Assembly: GCA_002433465.1 (NCBI GenBank)
Contig: DJIE01000260.1
Location: 1-22,954 of the forward strand
Reading direction: 5' to 3'
Origin: Salinisphaera sp. UBA6602
GTDB taxonomy: Bacteria; Pseudomonadota; Gammaproteobacteria; Nevskiales; Salinisphaeraceae
DNA: 22,954 bases
The notes under the pieces are model-generated. The model did no database searches, was not told where the DNA came from, and saw only the letters and a list, made by a program, of their open reading frames with translations. Each line of letters begins with the position of its first letter. The stretch's first letter is position 1. Positions 1 to 6,933 of this stretch are shown piece after piece. The position numbers were made by a program, and so were the translations under genes.

Positions 1-292
1 GCATGACGTTCTGGCTGGTCATCAGATCGATCTGGGTCGCCCGATAGCTGTCCGCGAGCGCGGTCGAGCGGGCCTGGCCGGTGACCGGGTCAAGGCTCGG
101 GAATTCGATGACGAGCGACGCACGTGCCTCGTAGCTTTTCATCAGCAGTGCAGCAATCACGGCGAGCACCATGAACACCACCACGGCGGCCGCCACGATG
201 CGCCAGCGTGCGCGCAGCGCGCGCGTGACCTGGCCGACGGTGGGCGTGGCCCGCATACCCGGAATCAACGGGCGATCGATGCCTGTGTTCAA
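1..292 (-). CDS. EpsF/Wzz-type polysaccharide chain-length determinant, N-terminal part (cut by window edge)
   Basis: About 97 residues are visible before the gene leaves the window at base 1. They give a short cytoplasmic N-terminus, a hydrophobic segment at about residues 31-53 (rich in Val, Ala and Leu), and the start of a periplasmic region containing DPVTG and a YRATQIDLMTSQ-like stretch. These are typical of the N-terminal Wzz domain of EpsF/Wzc-family co-polymerases, which set exopolysaccharide chain length in the inner membrane. I place the start at a TTG at 292-290, which overlaps the stop of the upstream export gene as TTGA, because a good AAGGAG lies 8 bases upstream. An in-frame ATG at 256-254 is the alternative and would lose only 12 residues. 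The partner gene fits an EpsE-EpsF pair. Whether a kinase domain follows cannot be seen. Confidence 0.8.
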   Translation of the reverse strand, partial: MNTGIDRPLIPGMRATPTVGQVTRALRARWRIVAAAVVVFMVLAVIAALLMKSYEARASLVIEFPSLDPVTGQARSTALADSYRATQIDLMTSQNVM

Positions 293-1224
293 AAGAAGCG
301 CTCCTTGACGAAGATCACGTCGTCCGGCTGTACCGGGGTGGTCGGTCGCGCGTCGACCTCGTGAACCGAGCCGTCGGGCGACTTGCGGTGGATGGTGAAG
401 CGCGAGTTCGAGCCGCGATCGGTGAGCCCGCCGCCGGTCGAGATCGCCTGCATGACGGTCATGCCGGGCTGGATGGCATAGGCATCGGGGCGCTGTACCT
501 GACCATAGATATAGAACAGCGGCGCCTGGGGCACGTAGATCGTATCCCCGGCCCTCAGCACGTTGTCGCCGGCGCCGCTACCGGCCACCAGCGCATCGAT
601 GTCCACGCGCTGGCGTGGCGCGTCGCCGCGGTGGATCAGTATCACGGAACGCGCCCCGCGGGCGGTGATGCCACCGGCCTCGGCAAGCGCGTCGAGCAGG
701 GTGGTACGGCTCGACAGCGAAAACCGCCCCGGCTGGTTGACTGCGCCGAGTACCGCGACCTGCTGACTGCGGTGTTCCACCAGGGTGAGGCTGATCTGCG
801 GGTCGCGGAAATAACCCTGATCGCGATAGGCGGATTCGATTCGGGTCTGGGCGTCGTTCGGCGTGAGGTCGCCGATATCGACCGCGCCCAGCAGCGGCAG
901 CGAGATCTCGCCGCTATCCGCGACGAAGCCTTGGGTATTCATGTCCGGCTGACCGAACATGCGCATTTCCACGATATCCCCCGGGCCTAGAACCAGGCCA
1001 CGTGGGGCGTCGGGCTCGGCTGCCGCGGGCAACGGGGCGTTGGCGTCGGTCCGGGGCCCGGCAGAAGGCAATTCGGGCTCTGGCGCCGTCGAGCGGGTCG
1101 CGGCCGGTCGAGGCTTCGAACCTGTGCCGTCGACTGTAGGCGGCGCGCTCGCACAGCCCACCACCAGCATGACCAGTGCGGCCATACTCCCCACGATACG
1201 AAGTTTCGTCAGCAAAGCGCCCAT
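289..1224 (-). CDS. epsE: EpsE-type polysaccharide export outer-membrane lipoprotein (Wza family)
   Basis: This 311-residue protein would form or line the outer-membrane exit channel for an exopolysaccharide. The N-terminus is a lipoprotein signal: a short charged start, a hydrophobic run and the lipobox LVVGC with Cys24. A Pro/Ala-rich linker follows to about residue 75. The Poly_export domain (LGPGD motif) spans roughly 77-150. Two SLBB-type domains follow at about 155-230 (VLGAVNQPGR) and 236-311 (FYIYGQVQRPDAY, then GMTVMQAISTGGGLTDRG, ending in VQPDDVIFVKERFF). The second block is characteristic of EpsE proteins. I chose the ATG at 1224 because it gives a compact signal peptide; the frame extends 13 codons further to a TTG at 1263. 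Its stop overlaps the start of the EpsF-like gene. The exact polymer is unknown. Confidence 0.88.
   Translation of the reverse strand: MGALLTKLRIVGSMAALVMLVVGCASAPPTVDGTGSKPRPAATRSTAPEPELPSAGPRTDANAPLPAAAEPDAPRGLVLGPGDIVEMRMFGQPDMNTQGFVADSGEISLPLLGAVDIGDLTPNDAQTRIESAYRDQGYFRDPQISLTLVEHRSQQVAVLGAVNQPGRFSLSSRTTLLDALAEAGGITARGARSVILIHRGDAPRQRVDIDALVAGSGAGDNVLRAGDTIYVPQAPLFYIYGQVQRPDAYAIQPGMTVMQAISTGGGLTDRGSNSRFTIHRKSPDGSVHEVDARPTTPVQPDDVIFVKERFF
301..306 (-). promoter_or_regulatory. Ribosome binding site deciding a TTG start
   Basis: On the minus strand AAGGAG lies 8 bases before the TTG at 292-290, inside the last codons of the export lipoprotein gene. It is the strongest Shine-Dalgarno match near this junction and supports the TTG start over the downstream ATG. 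Confidence 0.6.
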
Positions 1225-1307
1225 CCCGTATTGTCCCCGCGGATAGTCTAGTCCAAATGCCAAGCCCTTTGGCGCGTGAGCACGTTACCGGCCGGGCAGT
1301 TATGTTC

Positions 1308-1337
1308 TGAATACATATTCTTGGTATTGGCGCCAAT
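1308..1337 (-). promoter_or_regulatory. Candidate promoter/operator region for the exopolysaccharide genes
   Basis: This is the most AT-rich patch in the 275-base gap between the export gene and the tRNA. It holds a perfect 12-base palindrome, ATTGGCGCCAAT (1326-1337), and a second inverted repeat, GAATA-CA-TATTC (1309-1320). On the minus strand TTGGCG (1336-1331) is followed 17 bases later by TATTCA (1313-1308), a weak match to -35/-10 boxes. The palindrome would overlap the -35 box, as an operator might. The promoter assignment is tentative. Confidence 0.3.
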
Positions 1338-1459
1338 CGCCTTGCGCCCGGGCGCTGCCATCCATCGGTTTGATCCGTAAGTACAACAATCGACAGTACC
1401 GGCGTGCCGCTAGCAGGCGCCGGTCGCCCGCTTTCAACAAGCGCACGCGCGTCTGCGCC

Positions 1460-1488
1460 TCGACTGGGCCGCTGACAGCGCCTAGAAT
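1460..1488 (+). promoter_or_regulatory. Sigma-70-type promoter of tRNA-Leu with GC-rich discriminator
   Basis: TCGACT (1460-1465) and TAGAAT (1483-1488) are separated by 17 bases, matching the -35 and -10 consensus at four and five of six positions. The bases between the -10 box and the tRNA 5' end are almost all G/C (CCGCGCTCGCG). Such a discriminator is the usual mark of stable-RNA promoters under stringent control. The tRNA begins 12 bases after the -10 box. Confidence 0.65.
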
Positions 1489-1499
1489 TCCGCGCTCGC

Positions 1500-1586
1500 G
1501 CCCGGATGGCGAAATTGGTAGACGCATGGGACTTAAAATCCCTTGGCCTTCGGGCCGTGCCGGTTCGAGTCCGGCTCCGGGCACCA
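1500..1586 (+). tRNA. tRNA-Leu (anticodon UAA)
   Basis: This is an 87-base class II tRNA with an encoded CCA end. The acceptor stem GCCCGGA pairs with TCCGGGC (1576-1582), followed by A and CCA. The anticodon loop CTTAAAA places TAA at 1534-1536, so it reads UUA (and UUG by wobble). The long variable arm GGCC-TTCG-GGCC is the leucine/serine hallmark, and the T arm is GCCGG-TTCGAGT-CCGGC. The top pair of the anticodon stem (T1527 with T1543) is a mismatch, while the other four pairs are good. Only 34 bases separate the tRNA from ccmA. Confidence 0.96.
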
Positions 1587-1620
1587 GTCAACGGCTTCAC
1601 GGCCTTTTTGAAAGCGACTT

Positions 1621-2262
1621 ATGAAGCGGCCGCGACTCGGCATTCGAAACCTGAGCTGTGGGCGCGGCGAGAACGCTTTGTTCCAGGGGCTGGATATCAG
1701 CCTCGTGGGCGGCGAGGCCGCGCGCGTGCTCGGCGAAAACGGGGCCGGCAAGACAACGCTTTTGCGCACTCTGGGCGGGCTTCAGGCGCCCCTGACGGGC
1801 GAGGTCGTCTGGGAGTCGGCCCGCGACACCGGCGCTGTCGACGATCCCGTCCTCCTGCAGGACGAGCTGTGTTTCGTCGGCCACGACAACGCGCTCAACG
1901 CGGCACTTACCCCGGTCGAGAATCTGGACGTGCTCATGCGTCTGTGTGGCCGTCGCGTGGCGCCGGGGCGTATTCGCGACACCCTGGCCGAGCTGGGCCT
2001 TAAACGCCTCGCGCACCGGCCCAGCGGGCGCCTTTCGGCGGGACAGAAGCGGCGCGTGTCGCTGGCGCGGCTGTGGTTGACCGATGCGCCGCTGTGGCTG
2101 CTGGATGAACCGGCCTCGGCGCTTGACGTGGATTCGCGCGCGCTGCTGTGTGCGCGGATAGCCGCCCATGTAGCGGCGGGCGGCATCGCGGTGTTCACCA
2201 CCCACGAGGCCTTGACCCTGGCCGACGTGCCGGTGCGATCGATCGAGCTGTTGCCATGCTGA
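1621..2262 (+). CDS. ccmA: CcmA, ATPase of the cytochrome c maturation haem-release ABC complex
   Basis: This 213-residue cytoplasmic ABC ATPase uses ATP hydrolysis, with CcmB, to release holo-CcmE from the CcmABCD complex. Walker A is GENGAGKT at residues 38-45, the ABC signature LSAGQ is at 138-142, Walker B is LWLLDEP at 158-164, and the switch histidine is H195. In the Q-loop region it reads FVGHDNAL, with His where many ABC ATPases have Gln, as in other CcmA proteins. Length is normal for the family. No strong Shine-Dalgarno precedes the ATG, and only 34 bases lie between it and the tRNA-Leu gene. The last 7 bases overlap the start of ccmB, so the two are probably translationally coupled. 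Confidence 0.96.
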   Translation: MKRPRLGIRNLSCGRGENALFQGLDISLVGGEAARVLGENGAGKTTLLRTLGGLQAPLTGEVVWESARDTGAVDDPVLLQDELCFVGHDNALNAALTPVENLDVLMRLCGRRVAPGRIRDTLAELGLKRLAHRPSGRLSAGQKRRVSLARLWLTDAPLWLLDEPASALDVDSRALLCARIAAHVAAGGIAVFTTHEALTLADVPVRSIELLPC

Positions 2263-2924
2263 GCGTATTCTGGGCGGTGCTGCGCCGGGATCTGCTGTTG
2301 GCGTTTCGACAACGCGGCGTGCTCGTCCACCATCTGCTGTTCTTCGTGCTGGTGGTGGCCTTGTTTCCGCTCGGCACGGGCGCGAGTCCGTCGATTCTGG
2401 TGACGGTGTCGCCGGCGCTGATCTGGATGTCGGTACTGCTGGCCGCGCTGTTATCGTTGCAGCGGCTGTTCAAGCCCGACTACGAAGACGGCACTCTGGA
2501 GCAATACGTTCTTTCGCCGGAACCGCTGGCAGTGATCGCGTTGGCCAAGGTGCTGGCCTATTGGCTGGCCAGCGGGCTGATCTTCGTACTGGCTTCGCCG
2601 CTGCTGGTATTGCTGCTCGGCGTGCCTGTGGGCGCGGTACCCGTTATCATGGCCAGCCTGTTGCTCGGCACGCCGACCCTGGGATTGGTGGGGGCGATCG
2701 GCACGGCACTGACATTGAGCCTGCCGCGTGCCGGACTGCTTTTGAGTCTGCTGATTTTCCCGCTCTACGTGCCGGTGCTTATCTTTGGCGCTGGGGCCAT
2801 GCGCGCGGCGATCGAAGGCTTGCCCGCTGCGGGCGCGCTCTATCTGCTGGCTGCGCTACTCATGCTCGGCATCAGTACCGCGCCCTTCGCGATCGCGGCG
2901 GCGTTGAAAATCAGCATGGAGTAG
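2256..2924 (+). CDS. ccmB: CcmB, membrane subunit of the CcmAB complex
   Basis: This 222-residue integral inner-membrane protein partners CcmA in the haem-chaperone release step. It starts MLSVFWAVLRRDLLLAFRQ, the usual CcmB amphipathic beginning, and has about six hydrophobic segments. A conserved cytoplasmic loop around LFKPDYEDGTLEQYVLSP and a PLYVPVLIFGAGA stretch near the fifth segment are typical. E. coli CcmB is 220 residues. The ATG at 2256 lies inside the end of ccmA (7-base overlap) and gives the expected N-terminus; the frame is open further upstream but that part looks unrelated. A gap of roughly 157 bases follows before ccmC, the only real break in the operon. Confidence 0.96.
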   Translation: MLSVFWAVLRRDLLLAFRQRGVLVHHLLFFVLVVALFPLGTGASPSILVTVSPALIWMSVLLAALLSLQRLFKPDYEDGTLEQYVLSPEPLAVIALAKVLAYWLASGLIFVLASPLLVLLLGVPVGAVPVIMASLLLGTPTLGLVGAIGTALTLSLPRAGLLLSLLIFPLYVPVLIFGAGAMRAAIEGLPAAGALYLLAALLMLGISTAPFAIAAALKISME

Positions 2925-2928
2925 GGAA

Positions 2929-2946
2929 CCTCGAGCCGGCTCGGGG
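2929..2946 (+). other. Inverted repeat/hairpin between ccmB and ccmC
   Basis: CCTCGAG-CCGG-CTCGGGG can fold into a 7-bp stem (one G-T pair) with a CCGG loop, just after the ccmB stop. Its core CGAGCCGGCTCG is a perfect 12-base palindrome. No T-run follows, so it is not a standard intrinsic terminator; it could protect or partly attenuate the message. Confidence 0.4.
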
Positions 2947-3081
2947 CCGAAGATTTTCGGGCGCGACCCGGTTGCGCCAGATCAATGCATCGCCTGAATG
3001 GTCGAGACACACTATGCGTCGACTCAGTTCACAATCTATCTGCAACGCAACGGTGTAGGCGTTTTGGCGAAGTCTGCGTTC

Positions 3082-3816
3082 ATGCTCTGGCTGCATCGTT
3101 TCGGATCGCTGCCGTATTTCTACCGGGTCAGCCGGCCGATCGCGCTCGCGCTGGCGGTGCCCGGGGTGCTGCTGGCCGCCTATGGCGTCTACGGGGGGCT
3201 GGTCAACGCGCCGGTCGATTATCAGCAGGGCGACGCGTTTCGTATCCTCTATATCCACGTGCCCAGCGCCTGGCTGTCGTTGTTCGGCTATACGAGCATG
3301 GCGATCGCAGGCGCGGTGGCCCTGGTGTGGCGCCTCAAGCTGGCAGAGATTTTCGTGGTCGCCGCGGCGCCGGTCGGGGCGAGCTTTACTTTTCTGGCCC
3401 TGGTCACCGGCTCCATCTGGGGCAAGCCGATGTGGGGCACCTGGTGGGTCTGGGATGCGCGCCTGACCTCCGAGTTGATCCTGCTGTTTCTGTATCTCGG
3501 CGTCATCGCGCTGCATAACGCCATCGAATCGCCGCGCAGCGCGGCACGCGCCTGTGCGCTTTTGTCGGTGGTCGGCGTGATCAACGTGCCCATCATTCAT
3601 TTTTCGGTCGAATGGTGGAATACGCTGCACCAGGGCCCGACCGTGACCCGCTTCGGGCGCCCGGCCATGGAGATGGCCATGCTCTGGCCGCTGCTGTGTG
3701 CCGCGCTCGGCTTCACTCTGATGTTCGGCTGGCTCACGCTCTGGAACATGCGCGTGCAACTGCTCAGGCGCGAACGGCGTAGCCGCTGGGTCAAGAAGGT
3801 GTTTTCCGATGCATGA
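3082..3816 (+). CDS. ccmC: CcmC, haem-handling membrane protein
   Basis: This 244-residue, six-segment inner-membrane protein presents periplasmic haem to CcmE. The tryptophan-rich WWD motif is MWGTWWVWDARLTSE with W121/W122. The two flanking haem-ligand histidines are H59 (YIHVP) and H173 (PIIHFSVEWWNTLHQG), matching E. coli His60 and His184 in context. The frame is open back to an ATG at 2998. I chose the ATG at 3082 because it gives family length and a normal N-terminus, while the extra 28 residues look non-coding. No clear ribosome binding site supports either, and a TTG at 3064 is also possible. The stop overlaps ccmD. Confidence 0.95.
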   Translation: MLWLHRFGSLPYFYRVSRPIALALAVPGVLLAAYGVYGGLVNAPVDYQQGDAFRILYIHVPSAWLSLFGYTSMAIAGAVALVWRLKLAEIFVVAAAPVGASFTFLALVTGSIWGKPMWGTWWVWDARLTSELILLFLYLGVIALHNAIESPRSAARACALLSVVGVINVPIIHFSVEWWNTLHQGPTVTRFGRPAMEMAMLWPLLCAALGFTLMFGWLTLWNMRVQLLRRERRSRWVKKVFSDA

Positions 3817-3973
3817 ATCCTGGCAGCAATTCTGGGCCATGGGCGGCTATGCCGGCTATGTGTGGAGCAGCTACGCCATCGCCGCGGTGGTCATCGTGGG
3901 CAATATCGTCGCGCCTGTAATCGCCCATCGTCAGATCGCCCGGCGGATCAAGAACGAGGAATTCGATGACTAG
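3809..3973 (+). CDS. ccmD: CcmD, small membrane subunit
   Basis: This is a 54-residue protein. It has a polar N-terminus with an aromatic, Gly-rich patch (FWAMGGYAGYVWSSY), one hydrophobic helix at about residues 22-39, and a basic cytoplasmic tail (HRQIARRIK) ending in acidic residues. That layout and the WxMGGYxxYVW-like motif are diagnostic of CcmD, which is needed for release of holo-CcmE from CcmABC. The ATG overlaps the ccmC stop by 8 bases and the stop overlaps ccmE by 8 bases, so it sits inside a coupled chain exactly where ccmD is expected. It is short and easily missed. Confidence 0.94.
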   Translation: MHESWQQFWAMGGYAGYVWSSYAIAAVVIVGNIVAPVIAHRQIARRIKNEEFDD

Positions 3974-4430
3974 AACACGACGTCGTCGTCTGATGCTGGT
4001 CGGCGGGCTGTTCGTTGGCCTGGCCGCGGCCACCGCGCTTGCCCTGACCGCATTCAGCGAAAACATCCTCTATTTCTATCAGCCAAGCGAAATCGTGGGC
4101 GGGCAAGCGCCGACGCATACCCGTTTCCGGATCGGCGGGCTGGTGGAAACCGGCTCGGTCGAGCGCAACAACGACGACCTGCTGGTGCGCTTCACGCTGG
4201 CCGACTGTGAAGCCAGCGTGCCGGTACAGTTTCGTGGCACCTTGCCGGACCTGTTTCGCGAAGGGCAGGGCATCGTGGCCTACGGGCAGCTCAACGAATC
4301 CGGCCAGTTCGTGGCCGATGAGGTCCTGGCCAAACATGACGAGAACTATATGTCGCCGGATGTGGCAGAAGCCATGAAGGACGCCTCGGGCACGAGCTGC
4401 ATGCCCAGCAACATGCAGGCCCAGCGATGA
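3966..4430 (+). CDS. ccmE: CcmE, periplasmic haem chaperone
   Basis: This 154-residue protein has a basic start (TRTRRRR), one N-terminal membrane anchor at about residues 9-29, and a periplasmic OB-fold. Haem is bound covalently through H124 in the motif LAKHDENYMSP, with Y128 as the likely axial ligand; these correspond to E. coli His130 and Tyr134. The OB-fold core includes the family block PVQFRGTLPDLFREGQG. The C-terminal tail is short and ends SCMPSNMQAQR; its cysteine is not a family feature. The gene overlaps ccmD by 8 bases and ccmF by an ATGA junction. Confidence 0.97.
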   Translation: MTRTRRRRLMLVGGLFVGLAAATALALTAFSENILYFYQPSEIVGGQAPTHTRFRIGGLVETGSVERNNDDLLVRFTLADCEASVPVQFRGTLPDLFREGQGIVAYGQLNESGQFVADEVLAKHDENYMSPDVAEAMKDASGTSCMPSNMQAQR

Positions 4431-6397
4431 TCCCGGAGATCGGCCATTTCGCGCTGATTCTGGCCCTGGGCCTGGCCACGCTGCAGACCGTGTTGCCGAT
4501 GTACGGGATCTGGCGTTCGCGCTCGGATTGTCTGGCGGTGGCGGCACCGGCGGCCATCGGTCAGTTCGTGATGATGGGCATTGCCTTTGTCGCCCTGGGT
4601 TTCGCCTTCTATGCCAACGATTTCTCGGTGGCTTATGTGGCAGCGAACTCCAATACCCAGCTGCCGTGGTTCTATCGGCTGTCTGCGATTTGGGGCGCGC
4701 ACGAAGGGTCGCTGCTGCTGTGGATGATGCTGCTGGCAGGCTGGAGCCTGGCGGTTGCCCTGGCCAGCCGGACCCTGCCGCGCGACGTGGCCAGCTGTGT
4801 GCTGGCGGTGATGGGCGCGGTCAGCGTGGGGTTCTTGCTGTTTACCCTGTTCACCTCGAACCCGTTCGAGCGCCAGTTCCCGGCGCCCATGGAAGGCCGC
4901 GACCTCAATCCGCTGTTGCAGGACCCTGGGCTGGTGGTGCATCCGCCCATGCTCTATATGGGCTATGTGGGCTTCGCCGTGGCTTTCGCCTTTGCCATAA
5001 CCGCCTTGATTACCGGCCGCGTGGATAGCGCCTGGACGCGCTGGACGCGGCCGTGGACGACCGCGGCATGGATGTTCCTGACCATCGGCGTAACGCTTGG
5101 CAGCTGGTGGGCCTACAAGGAACTGGGCTGGGGCGGCTGGTGGTTCTGGGACCCGGTCGAAAACGCCTCCTTCATGCCGTGGCTGGTCGGCACCGCGCTG
5201 ATTCATTCGCTGGCGGTCACCGAGAAGCGCGGCATCTTCAAGAGCTGGACGGTACTGCTGGCGATCACCGCGTTTGCCTTGTCGCTGCTGGGGACGTTCC
5301 TGGTGCGCTCAGGGGTGCTGATTTCCGTGCATGCTTTTGCCACCGATCCGACGCGCGGTATATACATCCTGACCTTCTTCGCGGTGGTGGTCGGCGGGTC
5401 GCTGCTGCTTTACGCGCTGCGCGCGGCCCAGTTCGAAGCCGGCCGCGAGCCGGTTGCGGCGTTGTCTCGGGAAGGCTTGCTGTTGCTCAACAACATCTTC
5501 CTGGTGGTTGCTGCCGCCGGCGTGTTGCTGGGCACGCTCTATCCCATCCTGGCTGATTCGCTGGGCATGGGGCGCATATCGGTCGGCCCGCCGTATTTCA
5601 ACAAGGTCTTCATTCCGCTGACCGTGCCGCTGGTGGTGCTGATCGGCGCCGCCGCGGTGATGGCCTGGAAGCGTACCCGGGCCGACGTGCTGCGTTCGCG
5701 CCTTTGGGTCCCCTTGATCGTCTCCATCGTCGCTGGCGTGGCCCTGCCGCTATTCACGGTCGGCACCACGGCGGTGGCCGCGGTTGCCGGCTGCGTATTG
5801 GGCTGCTGGGCGATCGTGACCGCTTTCGAGGATATCCTGCGGCGTAGCCGCGGGCGTCGCGTGATGCTGCCGCGCAACGTGGTCGGCATGGCCCTCGCCC
5901 ATGCCGGGGTGGGCATTTTCGTCATCGGTGTCAGTCTGGTGAGCGGCTTCGGCGGCGAGCACGACGTACGGCTGGCACCAGGGCAGAGCACGGAAATGGT
6001 TGGCTACGAGTTCACCTTTCTCGGTACCCGGCACGTGGACGGGCCGAATTTCGTTGCCGAAATCGGCGATTTCATCGTTCGCGAAGACGGCCGCCAGATC
6101 GCGGAGCTGTTTCCCTCCAAACGACGCTATAACGCCGGCGGTCAGAGCATGACCGAAGCCGGTATCGATGTCGGTATCACCCGCGATATCTATGTATCTC
6201 TCGGCGAGCCGTTGTCCGGCGATGCCTGGAGCGTGCGAATCTATCATCGGCCGTTCGTGCGCTGGATCTGGGCGGGCGGCTTCATCTCGGCGCTGGGTGG
6301 TCTGATCGCGCTCACCGACAAACGCTATCGCCGCCGCCGTGCCACCGCTGACAAGCCGGTGGCAACGGATCGCGGCCTGACCACGGCGAGTGCATGA
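4427..6397 (+). CDS. ccmF: CcmF, haem ligation (cytochrome c synthetase) membrane subunit
   Basis: This 656-residue polytopic inner-membrane protein is the core of the haem lyase, receiving haem from CcmE and attaching it to apocytochrome c with CcmH/I. The WWD motif GWGGWWFWDPVENASFMPW lies at about residues 234-252. The four conserved histidines are all present: H172 (LVVHPP), H260 (ALIHSL), H302 (ISVHAF) and H492 (ALAHAG), matching E. coli His173, 261, 303 and 491. The periplasmic domain near the C-terminus contains the FLGTRHVDGPNF region. Length is normal. It overlaps ccmE and ccmG by ATGA junctions. Confidence 0.98.
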   Translation: MIPEIGHFALILALGLATLQTVLPMYGIWRSRSDCLAVAAPAAIGQFVMMGIAFVALGFAFYANDFSVAYVAANSNTQLPWFYRLSAIWGAHEGSLLLWMMLLAGWSLAVALASRTLPRDVASCVLAVMGAVSVGFLLFTLFTSNPFERQFPAPMEGRDLNPLLQDPGLVVHPPMLYMGYVGFAVAFAFAITALITGRVDSAWTRWTRPWTTAAWMFLTIGVTLGSWWAYKELGWGGWWFWDPVENASFMPWLVGTALIHSLAVTEKRGIFKSWTVLLAITAFALSLLGTFLVRSGVLISVHAFATDPTRGIYILTFFAVVVGGSLLLYALRAAQFEAGREPVAALSREGLLLLNNIFLVVAAAGVLLGTLYPILADSLGMGRISVGPPYFNKVFIPLTVPLVVLIGAAAVMAWKRTRADVLRSRLWVPLIVSIVAGVALPLFTVGTTAVAAVAGCVLGCWAIVTAFEDILRRSRGRRVMLPRNVVGMALAHAGVGIFVIGVSLVSGFGGEHDVRLAPGQSTEMVGYEFTFLGTRHVDGPNFVAEIGDFIVREDGRQIAELFPSKRRYNAGGQSMTEAGIDVGITRDIYVSLGEPLSGDAWSVRIYHRPFVRWIWAGGFISALGGLIALTDKRYRRRRATADKPVATDRGLTTASA

Positions 6398-6933
6398 TGC
6401 GCTGGCGCCTGGTTCTGCCGATCGTTATCGTGTTTGCGCTGATCGTGCTGCTCGGCTACGGCCTCACGCGGCGCCCGGATATCCTGCCCTCGGCGTTCAT
6501 TGATAAGCCGGCGCCCGCATTCGATCTGCCGACGCTCGCCTCCGACCGGGACCGGATCACGGTCGACGATCTGAAAGGCCGGGTGACGCTGGTGAACGTC
6601 TGGGCGAGCTGGTGCGTGGCCTGTCGCGCAGAGCACGAGCTGATTACTGCCGTGTCGCGGCGTACCGGCGTGCCGGTGGTCGGTCTGAATTACAAGGACA
6701 CCGAGGCCGACGCGCTGCGCTGGCTGGGGCGCTACGGCAACCCGTTTGCGGTGGTCGCATTCGATCCGAGCGGGGCGACCGGTATCGACTGGGGCGTGTC
6801 GGCCGTGCCGGAGACCTTCGTGGTCGATGCGCAGGGCATCATCCGTTACAAGGTGGTCGGGCCGATTACGCGCGAAGAGATGAACGCATCGCTCATTCCG
6901 AAGCTCGAGCAGCTCAAGGCAAAGGGGTCCTGA
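6394..6933 (+). CDS. ccmG: CcmG/DsbE, thiol:disulfide oxidoreductase for cytochrome c biogenesis
   Basis: This 179-residue membrane-anchored periplasmic thioredoxin-fold protein keeps the CXXCH cysteines of apocytochromes reduced. It has an N-terminal anchor at about residues 5-24, then the thioredoxin domain. The active site is WASWCVACRAEH with C74 and C77, so the dipeptide between the cysteines is Val-Ala rather than the Pro-Thr of E. coli CcmG. The cis-proline loop is at SAVPETFVVD, and the family's acidic insert lies near LNYKDTEADALRWL. Two adjacent Met codons (6394, 6397) are possible starts; the first forms an ATGA overlap with ccmF. The stop overlaps ccmH by one base. Confidence 0.96.
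   Translation: MMRWRLVLPIVIVFALIVLLGYGLTRRPDILPSAFIDKPAPAFDLPTLASDRDRITVDDLKGRVTLVNVWASWCVACRAEHELITAVSRRTGVPVVGLNYKDTEADALRWLGRYGNPFAVVAFDPSGATGIDWGVSAVPETFVVDAQGIIRYKVVGPITREEMNASLIPKLEQLKAKGS

Noticed and set aside
1593..1609. GGC-TTCACG-GCC followed by five T after the tRNA, as an intrinsic terminator
   Set aside because: The stem is only 3 bp, too weak to call; it is mentioned in the tRNA-ccm finding.
1500..1620. tRNA-Leu as an integration site for a genomic island
   Set aside because: No integrase and no repeat of the tRNA 3' end is visible; ccmA follows at once. The exopolysaccharide genes lie on the 5' side, which does not fit standard tRNA 3'-end integration.
2998..3081. 28-codon N-terminal extension of ccmC
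   Set aside because: It does not resemble CcmC, lacks a ribosome site, and the 3082 start gives the family length.
6613..6624. CcmG active site CVAC as a damaged motif
   Set aside because: Both cysteines and the surrounding Trp are intact; the middle dipeptide varies within the family.
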